DNA of 43,656 nucleotides from Stentor roeselii (Eukaryota; Ciliophora; Heterotrichea; Heterotrichida; Stentoridae): NCBI GenBank assembly GCA_006503475.1, contig RSEH01000336.1, positions 1 through 43,656 of the forward strand, read 5' to 3'. Made by a program: the position numbers and the translations under genes. Below are positions 34,944-43,656 of this stretch, piece by piece; the first letter of the stretch is position 1, and each line of letters opens with the position of its first letter. The notes below the pieces were generated by a model that worked only from the letters and a program-made list of their open reading frames with translations, was not told the origin of the DNA and made no database searches.

Positions 34944-36458
34944 ATGAACTTTTGTATTACTATGGACGTTTCCTATGAAGCTAATGTTCTCGCACTTAAC
35001 AAGCAGGCAATGGACGATCTTAGACAAGGTCAACATGAAAAAGCTTTTGAACTTTTAAATGAAGCGGAAAAATTGATCAAGGCGCATGATTTGGACTGCC
35101 AGATGTGGGCTGTCACTATGAATAACTATGGATGTTACTATAAAAAGATTGGAAAGCTTCAAGAGGCTTTGAGTTGTCTTAATCTTGCGATGAATAAAGA
35201 AAAGTTTGTGAAGGGAGATGCTGTTAATAAAGCTGCTACTCATTTGAATGTTAGCTCGATTTTTTCATCACTTGATATTCATGAGACTGCTTTGGAACAT
35301 GCACAGAAAGCACTTAAAATTTTGAAAAGATCTGGTGATAAGTCGGTTAATACGGTTACTACTCTTGTTGTTGCTTTTCATACTGTTGGGATTGAATTGG
35401 AAGCACTCTTTAGGCAACTTGAAGCTATGAGGATGTATAAGGAAGGGTGGGAATTAGCTAGGAATGCTTTGAATGAGGGACATCCACTTACAGCAAAGTT
35501 AAAAAAACACTTATCATCAGTTTCCTCATGCTTAGAGCCAGTTAAAGCCCTGCGCTCATCAAAGCCAGCATCATGTGCAGAAGTCCATCCAATATCCCGT
35601 ATCTCCCATCCTTCAAAATCACGACTTACTTGTCGAAAGGCGCCTTCATCAATCCAATACCGAGAGACTTTCCCTTTAATTTCAAACGATCGTACAGGAA
35701 ACAGTTTTTCCCAAAGCCGTAAAAATAGAAAAACTCTTAAAAGCCAAGAAAAAAACTTTCCGCTTCAGCATTTAAGTACTTTACCGAGACGACCTCTGAA
35801 AATGCAGGTAATCGATTCGAAAAAGATTGAAAATCTGAGAAATTTAATAGAAGAAATCGAGGCTGAGTCTTCAATTCATCCAAAAAATATTATTATCAAG
35901 GAAAAAGTTAAGAAAATTCAAGAGGTTAAGTCAAGTATTGGTGTTCAAGTTGATCCTCCTGTTGAACCTCTAACAAAAAAGATTGAAAACGAAAGAAAAA
36001 TCAGAACTTCTCATCGTAATCGAAACTACCAAAGAGCAGCTATAACTAATTCAGAACTTCATCTTGCAGACTTGAAAGTCAAAGAAGCCATCCGAGAAGT
36101 CCAAAACTTGCAAAAACTTAAAGAAATGACTGAAATGAATGAAAAAAAAGAACTTGTTCCTGTCTTTAAAAGCTCGAAAGTTGAATTGTTTAAAAGTAAT
36201 AAACTTTCAACGATTTACGAGTCGAAATATGAAGATCAGCGAGAGTCTCTTGTGATGATTCAGTCTTGGATAAGGACTTTTCTCGCTCGTAGAAAGTATT
36301 TGAAGATACTTGAGTCTGTTAAAACTATTCAGAAGCAGGTCAAGACTTGGCAAACTCGAAAGCTTTTCAAGAAGATAAAAAACGCTGCGGTTTTCATACA
36401 GTCATTTTTCCGAGGACACCGTGTACGTAAACTATACAATTTCCTGTTAACTAACTAA
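34944..36458 (+). CDS. TPR and IQ-motif protein
   Basis: This 504-aa protein has tetratricopeptide-like helices at about 8-190 (MDDLRQGQHEKAFELLNEAEKLI, NNYGCYYKKIGKLQEALSCLNLAM, HLNVSSIFSSLDIHETALEHAQKALKIL). A disordered basic middle (190-390) follows, then three IQ-like motifs at about 438-455, 460-480 and 484-504 (IQSWIRTFLARRKYL, IQKQVKTWQTRKLF, IQSFFRGHRVRKLY). Calmodulin or centrin binding is likely. Similar proteins occur in cilia and the cortical cytoskeleton. The start may be 34944 or 34962. The last 8 coding bases overlap the convergent Timeless gene. Confidence 0.85.
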   Translation: MNFCITMDVSYEANVLALNKQAMDDLRQGQHEKAFELLNEAEKLIKAHDLDCQMWAVTMNNYGCYYKKIGKLQEALSCLNLAMNKEKFVKGDAVNKAATHLNVSSIFSSLDIHETALEHAQKALKILKRSGDKSVNTVTTLVVAFHTVGIELEALFRQLEAMRMYKEGWELARNALNEGHPLTAKLKKHLSSVSSCLEPVKALRSSKPASCAEVHPISRISHPSKSRLTCRKAPSSIQYRETFPLISNDRTGNSFSQSRKNRKTLKSQEKNFPLQHLSTLPRRPLKMQVIDSKKIENLRNLIEEIEAESSIHPKNIIIKEKVKKIQEVKSSIGVQVDPPVEPLTKKIENERKIRTSHRNRNYQRAAITNSELHLADLKVKEAIREVQNLQKLKEMTEMNEKKELVPVFKSSKVELFKSNKLSTIYESKYEDQRESLVMIQSWIRTFLARRKYLKILESVKTIQKQVKTWQTRKLFKKIKNAAVFIQSFFRGHRVRKLYNFLLTN

Positions 36459-39225
36459 CCCCCATAACCTGACTTAAAAACAAGCTGCCATTTTCCAATG
36501 TACACTCATCCCCTTCATAAACCGGAGGTTGATAATCTTCAACTTCCTTCAAAACCTTCCTCAAATGTTTAGGATCAGCGATAACTCTCCAGCACCATTC
36601 TCCAGTTTTCGGTTCAGCAAATCCAAGTCCCGCCACAAAATTACAAAACGATCTATCAGCAAACAAATCAAAGTCCAAGTAATCCCTAGGAACAACAGCA
36701 AATTCACATCCCGGAAACTTTAAACAAAACTCTTCAAACTCAGAAACGATTTCCAGGACCTTCTTCAAAACAACTTCCTTAGAAAACTTCTCAAAAACTT
36801 CTAAAGCGTCTTGAAAAACATCTCGAAATTGATCAGCATGAAAGCCTTTTAAGACTTGTTTCGCAGTTTCAGCTCCTTTTTCTAATTTCAATTGTTTTAC
36901 TCTTTTTTTCACATCTTTTGGTTCTTTATCTGGTATAAGATTTGAAAGATGTTCAAAACAAGAGGCAGTTCCTTGAAAAGCAGAAAAATTCTTAATAAGA
37001 GTTTCATCTTCTTCAACGGACCATTGAACCTTCCTTGAATTTTTAAAGTTTTCTTCAGGTTGAAGGTATTCTTGATAGTTTTCTTGTTCGACTTCTCGAT
37101 AATTTGACACGATTAAGTTTTTCACTCGTTTTTCTCGTACTCTGAAAAGGGCCTCGACGGGAAGAAGTGAGTTGGTTTTAAAGAGTTTGAAGAATCTTTC
37201 AACGATTAGAAGAGAAACGTCGTGAAGGTCTTTATGATTAGAAAAAGAATTCTTGTCTGAAAGGATTTCGTCGAAGATTTGAAGGTATTCAAGTTGGAAA
37301 AATATCCAGTCGGCTTCACATTCGAGGACTACTCGCTTTATGAAGGAAGTCACCCATGTGTTTACTTCTTCTCGGTTGTCTTTGTAACGTTGAAGTAGAA
37401 AACAGTACTTTGAGATTATGTCGGCTTCTATTAAGGAAGAAAACTCGATTATGTAGTTTAGTTGACGCTCGTGATAAGCAGTGTCTGTCGTTTCGTCTTC
37501 GTTTTCTTCGTCATTTGGCTTTTCTGATGTTTTTCTTACTCTTTCGGTTCGGATTGTTAAGTGCTTGCCTTTTGAGTAGTCTTCTAGGAGTTTAAAGGTT
37601 ATGAAGGATAACTCGACTATGTCTTCTAAGAATTCTTTATCGTTTATTCCAGCTCGCCAGTACTCAAAAGATTTCTTACAAATAACAGAAATCTCTCTAT
37701 AAAACACAGTCTGCAGTAAAATCTGCGCATTTTTCCTCGATTTTTCCGAAGCCGAGTTCTGCAAATCTTTAATAATATAAAAATACTGTATACAAAACTT
37801 AATCGAAGCATGTAATTCCCTAGTATTAAACTCTTTCCTTGCAGTTTTCTTGAATTCCAAAATAACCGATCTAAAAAAGTACTCAAAATTCAATTTCTGA
37901 AATACAGGAGCAATAAGATTAACATCCAAATTCAAAGTTTTACTTTCAAAGTAATGTTTTTCCCTAAGATACTGCATAAAAAAGCTCTGTATCAAGAAAA
38001 AGTTAGTCTTATCATTATCCTCGATCCTATTCGAATCTTTATAAAACTCAGAAAAAACCGATTCAATAAGTGGCTGAAAGCTGTGTTCAAGAACCTCATT
38101 CGCGAAATGTTTAATTTTTTGAGTTAAGTCCTTATCGACCCTTGCAGGTTCTTGAATATTTCTATTCGCTGACAAGCTGTTCATGTTATCCTTTCGTTGA
38201 GGTCTGACTCTTGAACTTTGTCCTGGGATTTTATTGGTTTCGATCTTTTCTTTGAAGGGGTTGTGGAAAATAAGAGATACTTGGTCAACTTTTCGAATCA
38301 TTTTGTAACTGCTACCGAATTTTGAGTGTCTTGAAGAAAGTTCTCGCATTCGTTCTTTGTCTTGTTGAATTGCTTTTTCTCGGAGGATTTGAAGTAAGGA
38401 TATTGACTGACTTGACCACATTGATTTTGGAGAGAAACTTGTTAGTGATAAACAGAAAATCTCTAAAAAGCACAGGTTTAACTTACGGATGCTTGGAGGA
38501 GTGAAGTCTTGGCTCATGTAGATAAATGCGTCGAGAACACTCTCGTCGGATAACTTGTGAAGAAATCGACGTTGGAGGTCTTTCATGTTGTCTTCTCGTG
38601 AGTTGTAAATTGCGATACCTTTGGAAGCTTTTATGAATTGAGGGGTCTTGTCTGGGATGGCAAGTAAATTCCTAAAAAGATAAATAATCAATTCTAACAT
38701 CTGATCATGTTGTTCATTTCGATCTTCATTCGGTTTAGAAAGACATTCAGCCAAATGATTGACAATAACCTTGATCGCTTCTTTGCTAGTAATAAAAGAA
38801 AGTTTATAGTTTTGTAGATATTCGATATACTTATCAAGTTTCGTAAAAGCCCTGAAAGGTTTTTCAGTGAGTGAGACCAGAACAACAATTGTATAAAAAG
38901 CGAGTTGACGATCATCAGGATAAGAAACAAGGAGTTTCAACAAGTCAGTCTCGACAACATTCCACTCGCCCAGCTCCAAACGCTTCAAAGGACTGTCAGG
39001 GTTTTCATTGCGGAGAAGTTTGTAAAGTTCTTTCAAGAACTCGATGCATTCCTTGCTTTTCACGTAAGTCTCGATGTTCCCCACGGTCTTTGTGCAGCCT
39101 AAGGACTGTACTAGGAACAGAAGGTCATTCACTTCTTTAGGGTCTAGACAGATCTCGTCGAGCTTTTCTTCAAAGTTTTCTTCTTCAAGGTCGAGATTTT
39201 CGTACTCTTCTTCTTTTAGACTCAT
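36451..39225 (-). CDS. Timeless/Tof1/Swi1-like fork-protection protein
   Basis: This 924-aa protein matches the Timeless family, which with Tipin/Csm3 stabilises stalled replication forks. The N-terminal domain (about 28-300) includes VQSLGCTKTVGNIETYVKSKECIEFLKELYKLLRNENPDSPLKRLELGEWNVVETDLLKLLVSYPDDRQLAFYTIVVLVSLTEKP, a helical-repeat opening typical of Timeless. Further helical stretches run to about 700. Near 760-810 (QWSVEEDETLIKNFSAFQGTASCFEHLSNLIPDKEPKDVKKRVKQLKLE) lies a SANT-like segment comparable to the C-terminal DNA-related region of Timeless. It is shorter than the human protein (1208 aa). Intronless. Both extremities are acidic. The stop TAG lies inside the 3' end of the TPR-IQ gene. 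Confidence 0.85.
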   Translation of the reverse strand: MSLKEEEYENLDLEEENFEEKLDEICLDPKEVNDLLFLVQSLGCTKTVGNIETYVKSKECIEFLKELYKLLRNENPDSPLKRLELGEWNVVETDLLKLLVSYPDDRQLAFYTIVVLVSLTEKPFRAFTKLDKYIEYLQNYKLSFITSKEAIKVIVNHLAECLSKPNEDRNEQHDQMLELIIYLFRNLLAIPDKTPQFIKASKGIAIYNSREDNMKDLQRRFLHKLSDESVLDAFIYMSQDFTPPSIRKLNLCFLEIFCLSLTSFSPKSMWSSQSISLLQILREKAIQQDKERMRELSSRHSKFGSSYKMIRKVDQVSLIFHNPFKEKIETNKIPGQSSRVRPQRKDNMNSLSANRNIQEPARVDKDLTQKIKHFANEVLEHSFQPLIESVFSEFYKDSNRIEDNDKTNFFLIQSFFMQYLREKHYFESKTLNLDVNLIAPVFQKLNFEYFFRSVILEFKKTARKEFNTRELHASIKFCIQYFYIIKDLQNSASEKSRKNAQILLQTVFYREISVICKKSFEYWRAGINDKEFLEDIVELSFITFKLLEDYSKGKHLTIRTERVRKTSEKPNDEENEDETTDTAYHERQLNYIIEFSSLIEADIISKYCFLLQRYKDNREEVNTWVTSFIKRVVLECEADWIFFQLEYLQIFDEILSDKNSFSNHKDLHDVSLLIVERFFKLFKTNSLLPVEALFRVREKRVKNLIVSNYREVEQENYQEYLQPEENFKNSRKVQWSVEEDETLIKNFSAFQGTASCFEHLSNLIPDKEPKDVKKRVKQLKLEKGAETAKQVLKGFHADQFRDVFQDALEVFEKFSKEVVLKKVLEIVSEFEEFCLKFPGCEFAVVPRDYLDFDLFADRSFCNFVAGLGFAEPKTGEWCWRVIADPKHLRKVLKEVEDYQPPVYEGDECTLENGSLFLSQVMGVS

Positions 39226-39472
39226 TCCCGCTTTTATTTATTAAAGAGATTTGTTTTGAGTTTTAATAGAAATACAGGATTTGTGATTTTTTTGAAATTG
39301 ATGGATTTTGGATTTTTTAGAAAATTTTTTATTTTTTAGGGAATTTTTGGGTGGTTTTGGAGATAATTTTAAGATTTTTTGATTTTTGTTAGGGATCTAT
39401 TTATCTAATTTTAGTTCAATTTACTTTGGTCATTAATTTAAGTCTTAGTTAAGATTCAGTTGTTATTTTTAA

Positions 39473-42400
39473 ATGGCCTTGCCGAGCATAAAAAGTAAAA
39501 TTTTCGAATACTCGACTCCGAAACACAAAAGCCAGGGTAGCCAGTCAAAAAGATTCGATTATTCATTCAGTCTTCAAAAGAGCGTAGAAGCCCTAGAACA
39601 CCTCGACACGCTAAAGCCTCCGCGTCACAAAAAAAGCCAAAGTTTATCCCATTCCCTTCAAAAAGAACTCGAAAAGCTAGAGCAAGAGCTAGACTACTCA
39701 GAAATGCGTAGCCAAGGATCCTCCCCATCAGACCAATTCCAAGTATATCGCTTTTTTTTAGACTCTCTTTCCCGAGTTTTAAAATCAAAAGATGAGAAGT
39801 TATTCCGACTGCTAAATCGAGGTCTTCTCGGCTTCGAAAGACTTTTTCTCAAGCTTTCCGAAGGAGTTCAAGTCGAGGTCCGAACAATTGAAAAGCTTGT
39901 TCATCGAAAGGTCGAAACATCAGAACAAGAAGTCCAAGTCGACTTGACCTTGCCGAAGCCAGTTTTATTAGACCCTGACTATGAAAACTTTAAGAGTCTT
40001 CCTGGAGCACTGAGTAAAATCAAGCTTTCAAGAATTAGCAGTCATTTAGAGCAACTTTATGATAACTTGACCCAAATGCAGACTGATATTCCTAGTCCTA
40101 CTACTTCACCTGAACTGGAACCACTTGAAAATGTTGACCCTCAAAGACTTATTAATTTGCAGTTTACTGTAATGAGAGAAAATATCACAAGAATACTGAA
40201 AAATCCGGAAATACATGTAAAAAAGTTAAGTATTGATAAAAGTGTTCAGGTTGCTATTGAAGCGAAAGGATCTTTGTTGAATATTTTAGAAAAGATGAAT
40301 AATGAAAAAGAACTTGACCTTTTAAAACTGAGGTCACAAAATTCGATTAATTTAAATGAAAAAAGTAAACTGGAAGAAGCTTTGTTGAGAGGAAATAATA
40401 AAAATAATATCTTGGAGGAAAAACTGAATGAATATGAAACTGATATCAATAAAACTAAAAAAGAAAATCTTCAACTTATTCAAAAAAATCGAGAACTTAC
40501 TGAAAAAATAAAAAAGTTGCAGGAAAGTTTGAATGATTATATGAAAAAATATAAAACCTCTAAAAAAGAAGCTAAAAAATTCCATAGTTGGCTTATTAAA
40601 AAACAGAAAATGCTTCAAGATGCTCTTGATCGACTTTACAACTCGGAAGTCATGTTAAAAGTCACTGAAAAAAAATTGAAAAATATTGAAAAAGGATATT
40701 TACAGAAAACTGGCTTGGAGTTTAAGTATAAAGATATAAATATTATTGAAGTTTCGAATAAAGCAGGAATTAAAAGGACTAAACTTGGTTCTATTGAAGA
40801 TGAAATTAATCAGAATGATTTGGATGATGAAGAAAATGAAGTTTCTATAAGGGTCCTTGAAGTTGATGATGTCAGACCTGATAAAATAAAAATGAAAAGT
40901 AGAAAAGTTAGTAGAAATCCAAGCAATTTTGATGAACAAAGTGAATCAGAAAATAGCCTTGATAGTATTTTAAGCTACAAAAAAACAAAAAAAAGTAAAG
41001 ACTTCAGTGAATATAAAATTGAATCATATAAAAGTCCAAGGGGAGAAAATAATAGAAAAGTGAGTAAAAATGAACCCAAAGTTCAGAAAAACGAAGAAAA
41101 AGTGAAAAAAAATGAAGAAAAAGTAAAAAAAAATGAAGAAAAAAAAGAAAAAATTGAAAATCCAAGAAAAATCGAAAATCTCGCAACTGATGCGACATAC
41201 AAAGAAAAAACCCAAGTAAAAACCGAAGAAGACGAAAAACTCTTAAAAGACGAAAAACTCTTAAAAGACGAAAAAGGTTTCCTGGAAAGAGAAAACTTCT
41301 TAAAAAACAGTACCAAAAGAACCCTAATGAAACCCGAAGAAACCACTCAAGACCCACTTCAAGACCCACTAGAACTTCCAAAAGTTCCTAAAACCGACGG
41401 ATTCCCTCAAAGTCCAATAAAAAAGTCATCAAAACCAGAAAAAATCCCATCAGAACCTCAAAAAATTTCAAAACCAAAACAAGAAAACTTAAAAAAGAAA
41501 CCTGAAGTCCCAGGTCAAATAATCTCGAAAGTTGAATCAACAAGGCCGCCTCCAGCAGTCATTCAACAAGGACCTCCTCGAAATCCTCCGAAAGCAAAGC
41601 CAAGCGGAGCTTCTTTCTCTTTAGGGGCATCAAGCCAAACAACCTCATCAGTTCCGCCGGTCGCTTTATGGGCATCAGAACCGTATTCAGGTCCTAGTTC
41701 ATCAACAGTGCCAACTTCTGAACGTTCTACTAAGCCTCCCTCTCATAGCCCAGAGAGAAGTGCTTTAAATTATTCGAAGAAACCGGAAATAGTGACTGTT
41801 CCGAAACGATCGTTAGAAGATGATTCATCGATACCGACTCCATCATTTGTGATACCAGAAGACACTCCGTCGAGGCAGATAAAAAATTTGATTAAAGCTG
41901 AAAACCCTCCAAAAGACCTCACCTCATACAGCGATTTTTCATCAACTGATCACAAGACACATGAAAAGTCAGACAAAATGACAGACTCCCATTTCCAAAC
42001 TTTCGGTTCCCCATCATACATCCCTTCCAAATTCTTATCACAAAAGGCAGAAGACTTAAAAGGAAAATACGAAATTTCTCTATTCGAGCAAGAAACACTG
42101 AGCCGTTCATTCGACACTGAAAAAATGACTTCTTTTCAAATATTCTCTGAATCTCCCTGGTTCTCTTCACTCACCGAGGAACAGGTAAAGTCTTTTTTCA
42201 TCTTTCAAGAGAAGGTCAGCGAAATGAAAGCATTTTTTGTCGCTCACTGTTCAAAGGGTGTTCAATGTTTATTACTTGATGACTCAGGAAATATAGACCA
42301 GAAGAAGTATTTTAAAGGAAAGGAAAAATATAAAGATTTGCTGGGGAAGGTCTTTGAAGATGAAGACGAAATCGATGCTTTGCCGAATTTCGTAAAAATG

Positions 42401-42529
42401 AGGATTTTAAGAGAAATGAAAGGACATCGCCAGGCATGTGAAGAAATTTGTGAACATCTTAAACGGGTCATGAGGATTAAGAAGAAAATCATAGGGGTTC
42501 CTTACCCCTTGAAGATAGTTAAAATGTAA
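39473..42529 (+). CDS. Large coiled-coil, Lys/Glu-rich protein, unknown
   Basis: This 1018-aa protein is not recognised. Residues 1-110 contain polar helices (KELEKLEQELDYSEM). About 110-260 is mixed. A long coiled coil spans about 265-415 (LEEKLNEYETDINKTKKENLQLIQKNRELTEKI). About 415-640 is low-complexity and acidic/basic, with internal duplications such as VKKNEEKVKKNEE and KLLKDEKLLKDEK. About 640-870 is Pro/Ser-rich and disordered. The last 140 residues form an ordered helical segment ending MRIKKKIIGVPYPLKIVKM. A cytoskeletal scaffold is the natural guess. The central part is markedly more AT-rich than both ends. ATG at 39473, stop TAA, 25 nt before the convergent neighbour. Confidence 0.75.
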   Translation: MALPSIKSKIFEYSTPKHKSQGSQSKRFDYSFSLQKSVEALEHLDTLKPPRHKKSQSLSHSLQKELEKLEQELDYSEMRSQGSSPSDQFQVYRFFLDSLSRVLKSKDEKLFRLLNRGLLGFERLFLKLSEGVQVEVRTIEKLVHRKVETSEQEVQVDLTLPKPVLLDPDYENFKSLPGALSKIKLSRISSHLEQLYDNLTQMQTDIPSPTTSPELEPLENVDPQRLINLQFTVMRENITRILKNPEIHVKKLSIDKSVQVAIEAKGSLLNILEKMNNEKELDLLKLRSQNSINLNEKSKLEEALLRGNNKNNILEEKLNEYETDINKTKKENLQLIQKNRELTEKIKKLQESLNDYMKKYKTSKKEAKKFHSWLIKKQKMLQDALDRLYNSEVMLKVTEKKLKNIEKGYLQKTGLEFKYKDINIIEVSNKAGIKRTKLGSIEDEINQNDLDDEENEVSIRVLEVDDVRPDKIKMKSRKVSRNPSNFDEQSESENSLDSILSYKKTKKSKDFSEYKIESYKSPRGENNRKVSKNEPKVQKNEEKVKKNEEKVKKNEEKKEKIENPRKIENLATDATYKEKTQVKTEEDEKLLKDEKLLKDEKGFLERENFLKNSTKRTLMKPEETTQDPLQDPLELPKVPKTDGFPQSPIKKSSKPEKIPSEPQKISKPKQENLKKKPEVPGQIISKVESTRPPPAVIQQGPPRNPPKAKPSGASFSLGASSQTTSSVPPVALWASEPYSGPSSSTVPTSERSTKPPSHSPERSALNYSKKPEIVTVPKRSLEDDSSIPTPSFVIPEDTPSRQIKNLIKAENPPKDLTSYSDFSSTDHKTHEKSDKMTDSHFQTFGSPSYIPSKFLSQKAEDLKGKYEISLFEQETLSRSFDTEKMTSFQIFSESPWFSSLTEEQVKSFFIFQEKVSEMKAFFVAHCSKGVQCLLLDDSGNIDQKKYFKGKEKYKDLLGKVFEDEDEIDALPNFVKMRILREMKGHRQACEEICEHLKRVMRIKKKIIGVPYPLKIVKM
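41091..41360 (+). repeat. In-frame tandem micro-duplications in the 1018-aa gene
   Basis: Three short duplications follow each other. They are aatgaagaaaaagt(g/a)aaaaa units near 41091-41140, an 18-nt unit (gaaaaactcttaaaagac) repeated near 41230-41270, and a 12-nt unit (caagacccactt/a) near 41348-41371. All keep the frame, giving KKNEEKV, KLLKDE and QDPL repeats. Confidence 0.6.
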
Positions 42530-42554
42530 TTTAATTGATTTTCAATGATTTATT

Positions 42555-43656
42555 TTATCTGATTAATTGAGCGATTTTTAGTTTCAAGTTTGAATTTTCT
42601 TCTGTTATTCTTTGAATCAATTCGAGATAAGGCTCGTTTTTTACTTTTATCTCGTTTTCTGTTAAAAGTTTTCGATTTTCTACTTGAAGTTGGTTTATTC
42701 TTTGCTTTAAAACATTCACATCTTCTAATCTTTCTCTGAGGTCTTGAAGTTCTCTCTCGAATGGGTTATTTTGAAGGTTTGATAAAAGATGTGATTTTTC
42801 TTGATTAAATAAAAGAATTTCGTTTTGGTATTTTTTCTTCTGTTCTTCTAAACTACTCTTCGCTACTTTCAACTCGTTTTCTTTCTCGAATAAGGTTTTG
42901 CTTAATCCAGTGTTGTTATTTCGATATACTTCTATTTCTCGGTTGTATTTCTGGATTTGGGATTTTAATTCAGAAACTTCGATGGCTTGAGAACTGGATG
43001 ATTGACTTTCTGGTGGAAGGAATGAAGATTTTTCGAGATTTGAATTTTTTATATGAAGATCTTCGATTTCTTTATTTAATGAATTTGTTTTGTTTTTAAA
43101 ATCTTCATGTAATCTTTTGAGTTCTCCTTCTAATTCAGATGCTTTTGTTCTGGATTCATTTCTATCTCTTGTGATTGATTTCAGTTCTTTTTCAAGGTTA
43201 GAAATGTTTGAAAGTAAATCATTTCGCTCTTTAGTGAATGAATTAGTTTTGATTTTTAGTTCTTTTTCAAGGTCAGAAATGTTTGAAAGAAAATCATTTC
43301 GCTCTTTAGTGAATGAATTTGTTTTGATTTTTAGTTCTTCGAGTAATCTTTTGAGTTCTTCTTCTAATCCAGTTTCATTTGTTCTTGATTGATTTAGGTC
43401 TCTTGTCATTGATTTCAGTTTTTTTTCAAGGTCAGAAATCTTTGAAAGAAAATCATTTCGTTCACTTGTTAATGAATTAGTATCGCTTTTGAATTTTTCA
43501 TTTAGATTATGAATATTTTCTTTTAAGTCTGATACTTGGGTGATGAGTCCTTCGCGGTCGTTTTCTATTTTTTCCTTTTGGAGTTTCAAATCATTTACAA
43601 CGGCATCTTTTTCTTTTTGAAGGTTAATGAGTGACTCTTTATAATTTTCATTAGAT
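42555..43656 (-). CDS. Coiled-coil protein with internal repeats, partial (5' end outside window)
   Basis: The frame is open from the right edge of the window to a TAA at 42555. No ATG in the visible part looks like the start, so the N-terminus is missing; about 366 residues are seen. Almost all is coiled coil with heptads. Repeats such as TNSFTKERNDFLSNISDLEKELK occur three to four times, separated by a second repeat, RDxNxSRTxxxxLExELKRLxE. The C-terminus (QRITEENSNLKLKIAQLI) is also helical. It resembles myosin-tail, golgin or basal-body rod-like proteins generally, with no specific match. Confidence 0.72.
   Translation of the reverse strand, partial: SNENYKESLINLQKEKDAVVNDLKLQKEKIENDREGLITQVSDLKENIHNLNEKFKSDTNSLTSERNDFLSKISDLEKKLKSMTRDLNQSRTNETGLEEELKRLLEELKIKTNSFTKERNDFLSNISDLEKELKIKTNSFTKERNDLLSNISNLEKELKSITRDRNESRTKASELEGELKRLHEDFKNKTNSLNKEIEDLHIKNSNLEKSSFLPPESQSSSSQAIEVSELKSQIQKYNREIEVYRNNNTGLSKTLFEKENELKVAKSSLEEQKKKYQNEILLFNQEKSHLLSNLQNNPFERELQDLRERLEDVNVLKQRINQLQVENRKLLTENEIKVKNEPYLELIQRITEENSNLKLKIAQLIR
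43185..43334 (-). repeat. 75-nt tandem repeat within coiled-coil gene
   Basis: Units 43185-43259 and 43260-43334 differ at only about four positions and encode 25-residue coiled-coil blocks. A more diverged copy starts near 43418. An 84-nt unit flanks the pair on both sides, so the repeat is nested. Confidence 0.75.

Noticed and set aside
1-43656. Reassigned stop codons (TAA/TAG as Gln or TGA as Trp)
   Set aside because: Genes with clear homologues end at TAA, TAG or TGA at the expected length, and no in-frame stop had to be read through except inside the two 15-nt introns.

Overview
The window looks like macronuclear DNA of a heterotrich ciliate, most likely Stentor or a close relative. Four observations support this. 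(1) Two genes are interrupted by 15-nt GT..AG introns (9849-9863 and 26297-26311), a size known essentially only from heterotrichs. (2) Genes are packed with spacers often of 5-45 nt, and some coding sequences overlap. (3) The DNA is AT-rich and the gene content is ciliary and protist-like (dynein light chain, CFAP100-like, TTLL ligase). (4) The code appears standard: TAA, TAG and TGA all end proteins at sensible family ends (TGA at 13291-13293 and 22435-22437). That favours Stentor over Blepharisma, which reads TGA as Trp. I see no rRNA, tRNA, transposon, CRISPR or viral gene.

Layout: 1-1884, long AT-rich non-coding flank. 1885-5208, DNA polymerase kappa-like (-) and ABHD17-like hydrolase (+). 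5224-9377, a divergent pair of coiled-coil genes, probably ciliary (EF-hand/coiled-coil protein and CFAP100-like). 9374-13293, a HAD-like protein with a 15-nt intron (-), then a tight + run of ZC3HC1-like, glyoxalase II and D-glutamate-cyclase-like genes. 13324-15642, WD40/polytopic membrane protein (-) and glutathionylspermidine-amidase-like CHAP protein (+). 15788-20830, five head-to-tail minus genes read in the order arginase, LRR-TKL kinase, 98-aa protein, UTP25-like, coiled-coil protein. 21180-23329, Tctex-type dynein light chain and two unknown + genes. 23751-26911, unknown proteins, a Cys-rich protein and a MAT1-like TFIIH subunit with a 15-nt intron. 27160-33780, SAM-FHA-FHA-RING protein, Rab5-like GTPase, TTLL ligase, SDR and CRAL-TRIO protein. 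33786-39225, OPR/FAST-like mitochondrial candidate (-), TPR-IQ protein (+) and Timeless/Tof1 (-). 39473-43656, a 1018-aa coiled-coil protein and a coiled-coil gene cut by the window end.

Most genes are ordinary eukaryotic housekeeping or ciliary genes without an operon logic. One thematic neighbourhood stands out at 11491-20830: glyoxalase II (releases glutathione), a D-glutamate cyclase-like protein, a glutathionylspermidine-amidase-like protein with a C-terminal CaaX box, and arginase (polyamine precursor supply). Whether this is more than coincidence is inference.

The strongest whole-window pattern is a base-composition asymmetry. On the coding strand, most larger genes run C-rich/G-poor in the 5' flank and 5' half, then G-rich/C-poor in the 3' half and 3' flank, so GC skew flips inside the gene.
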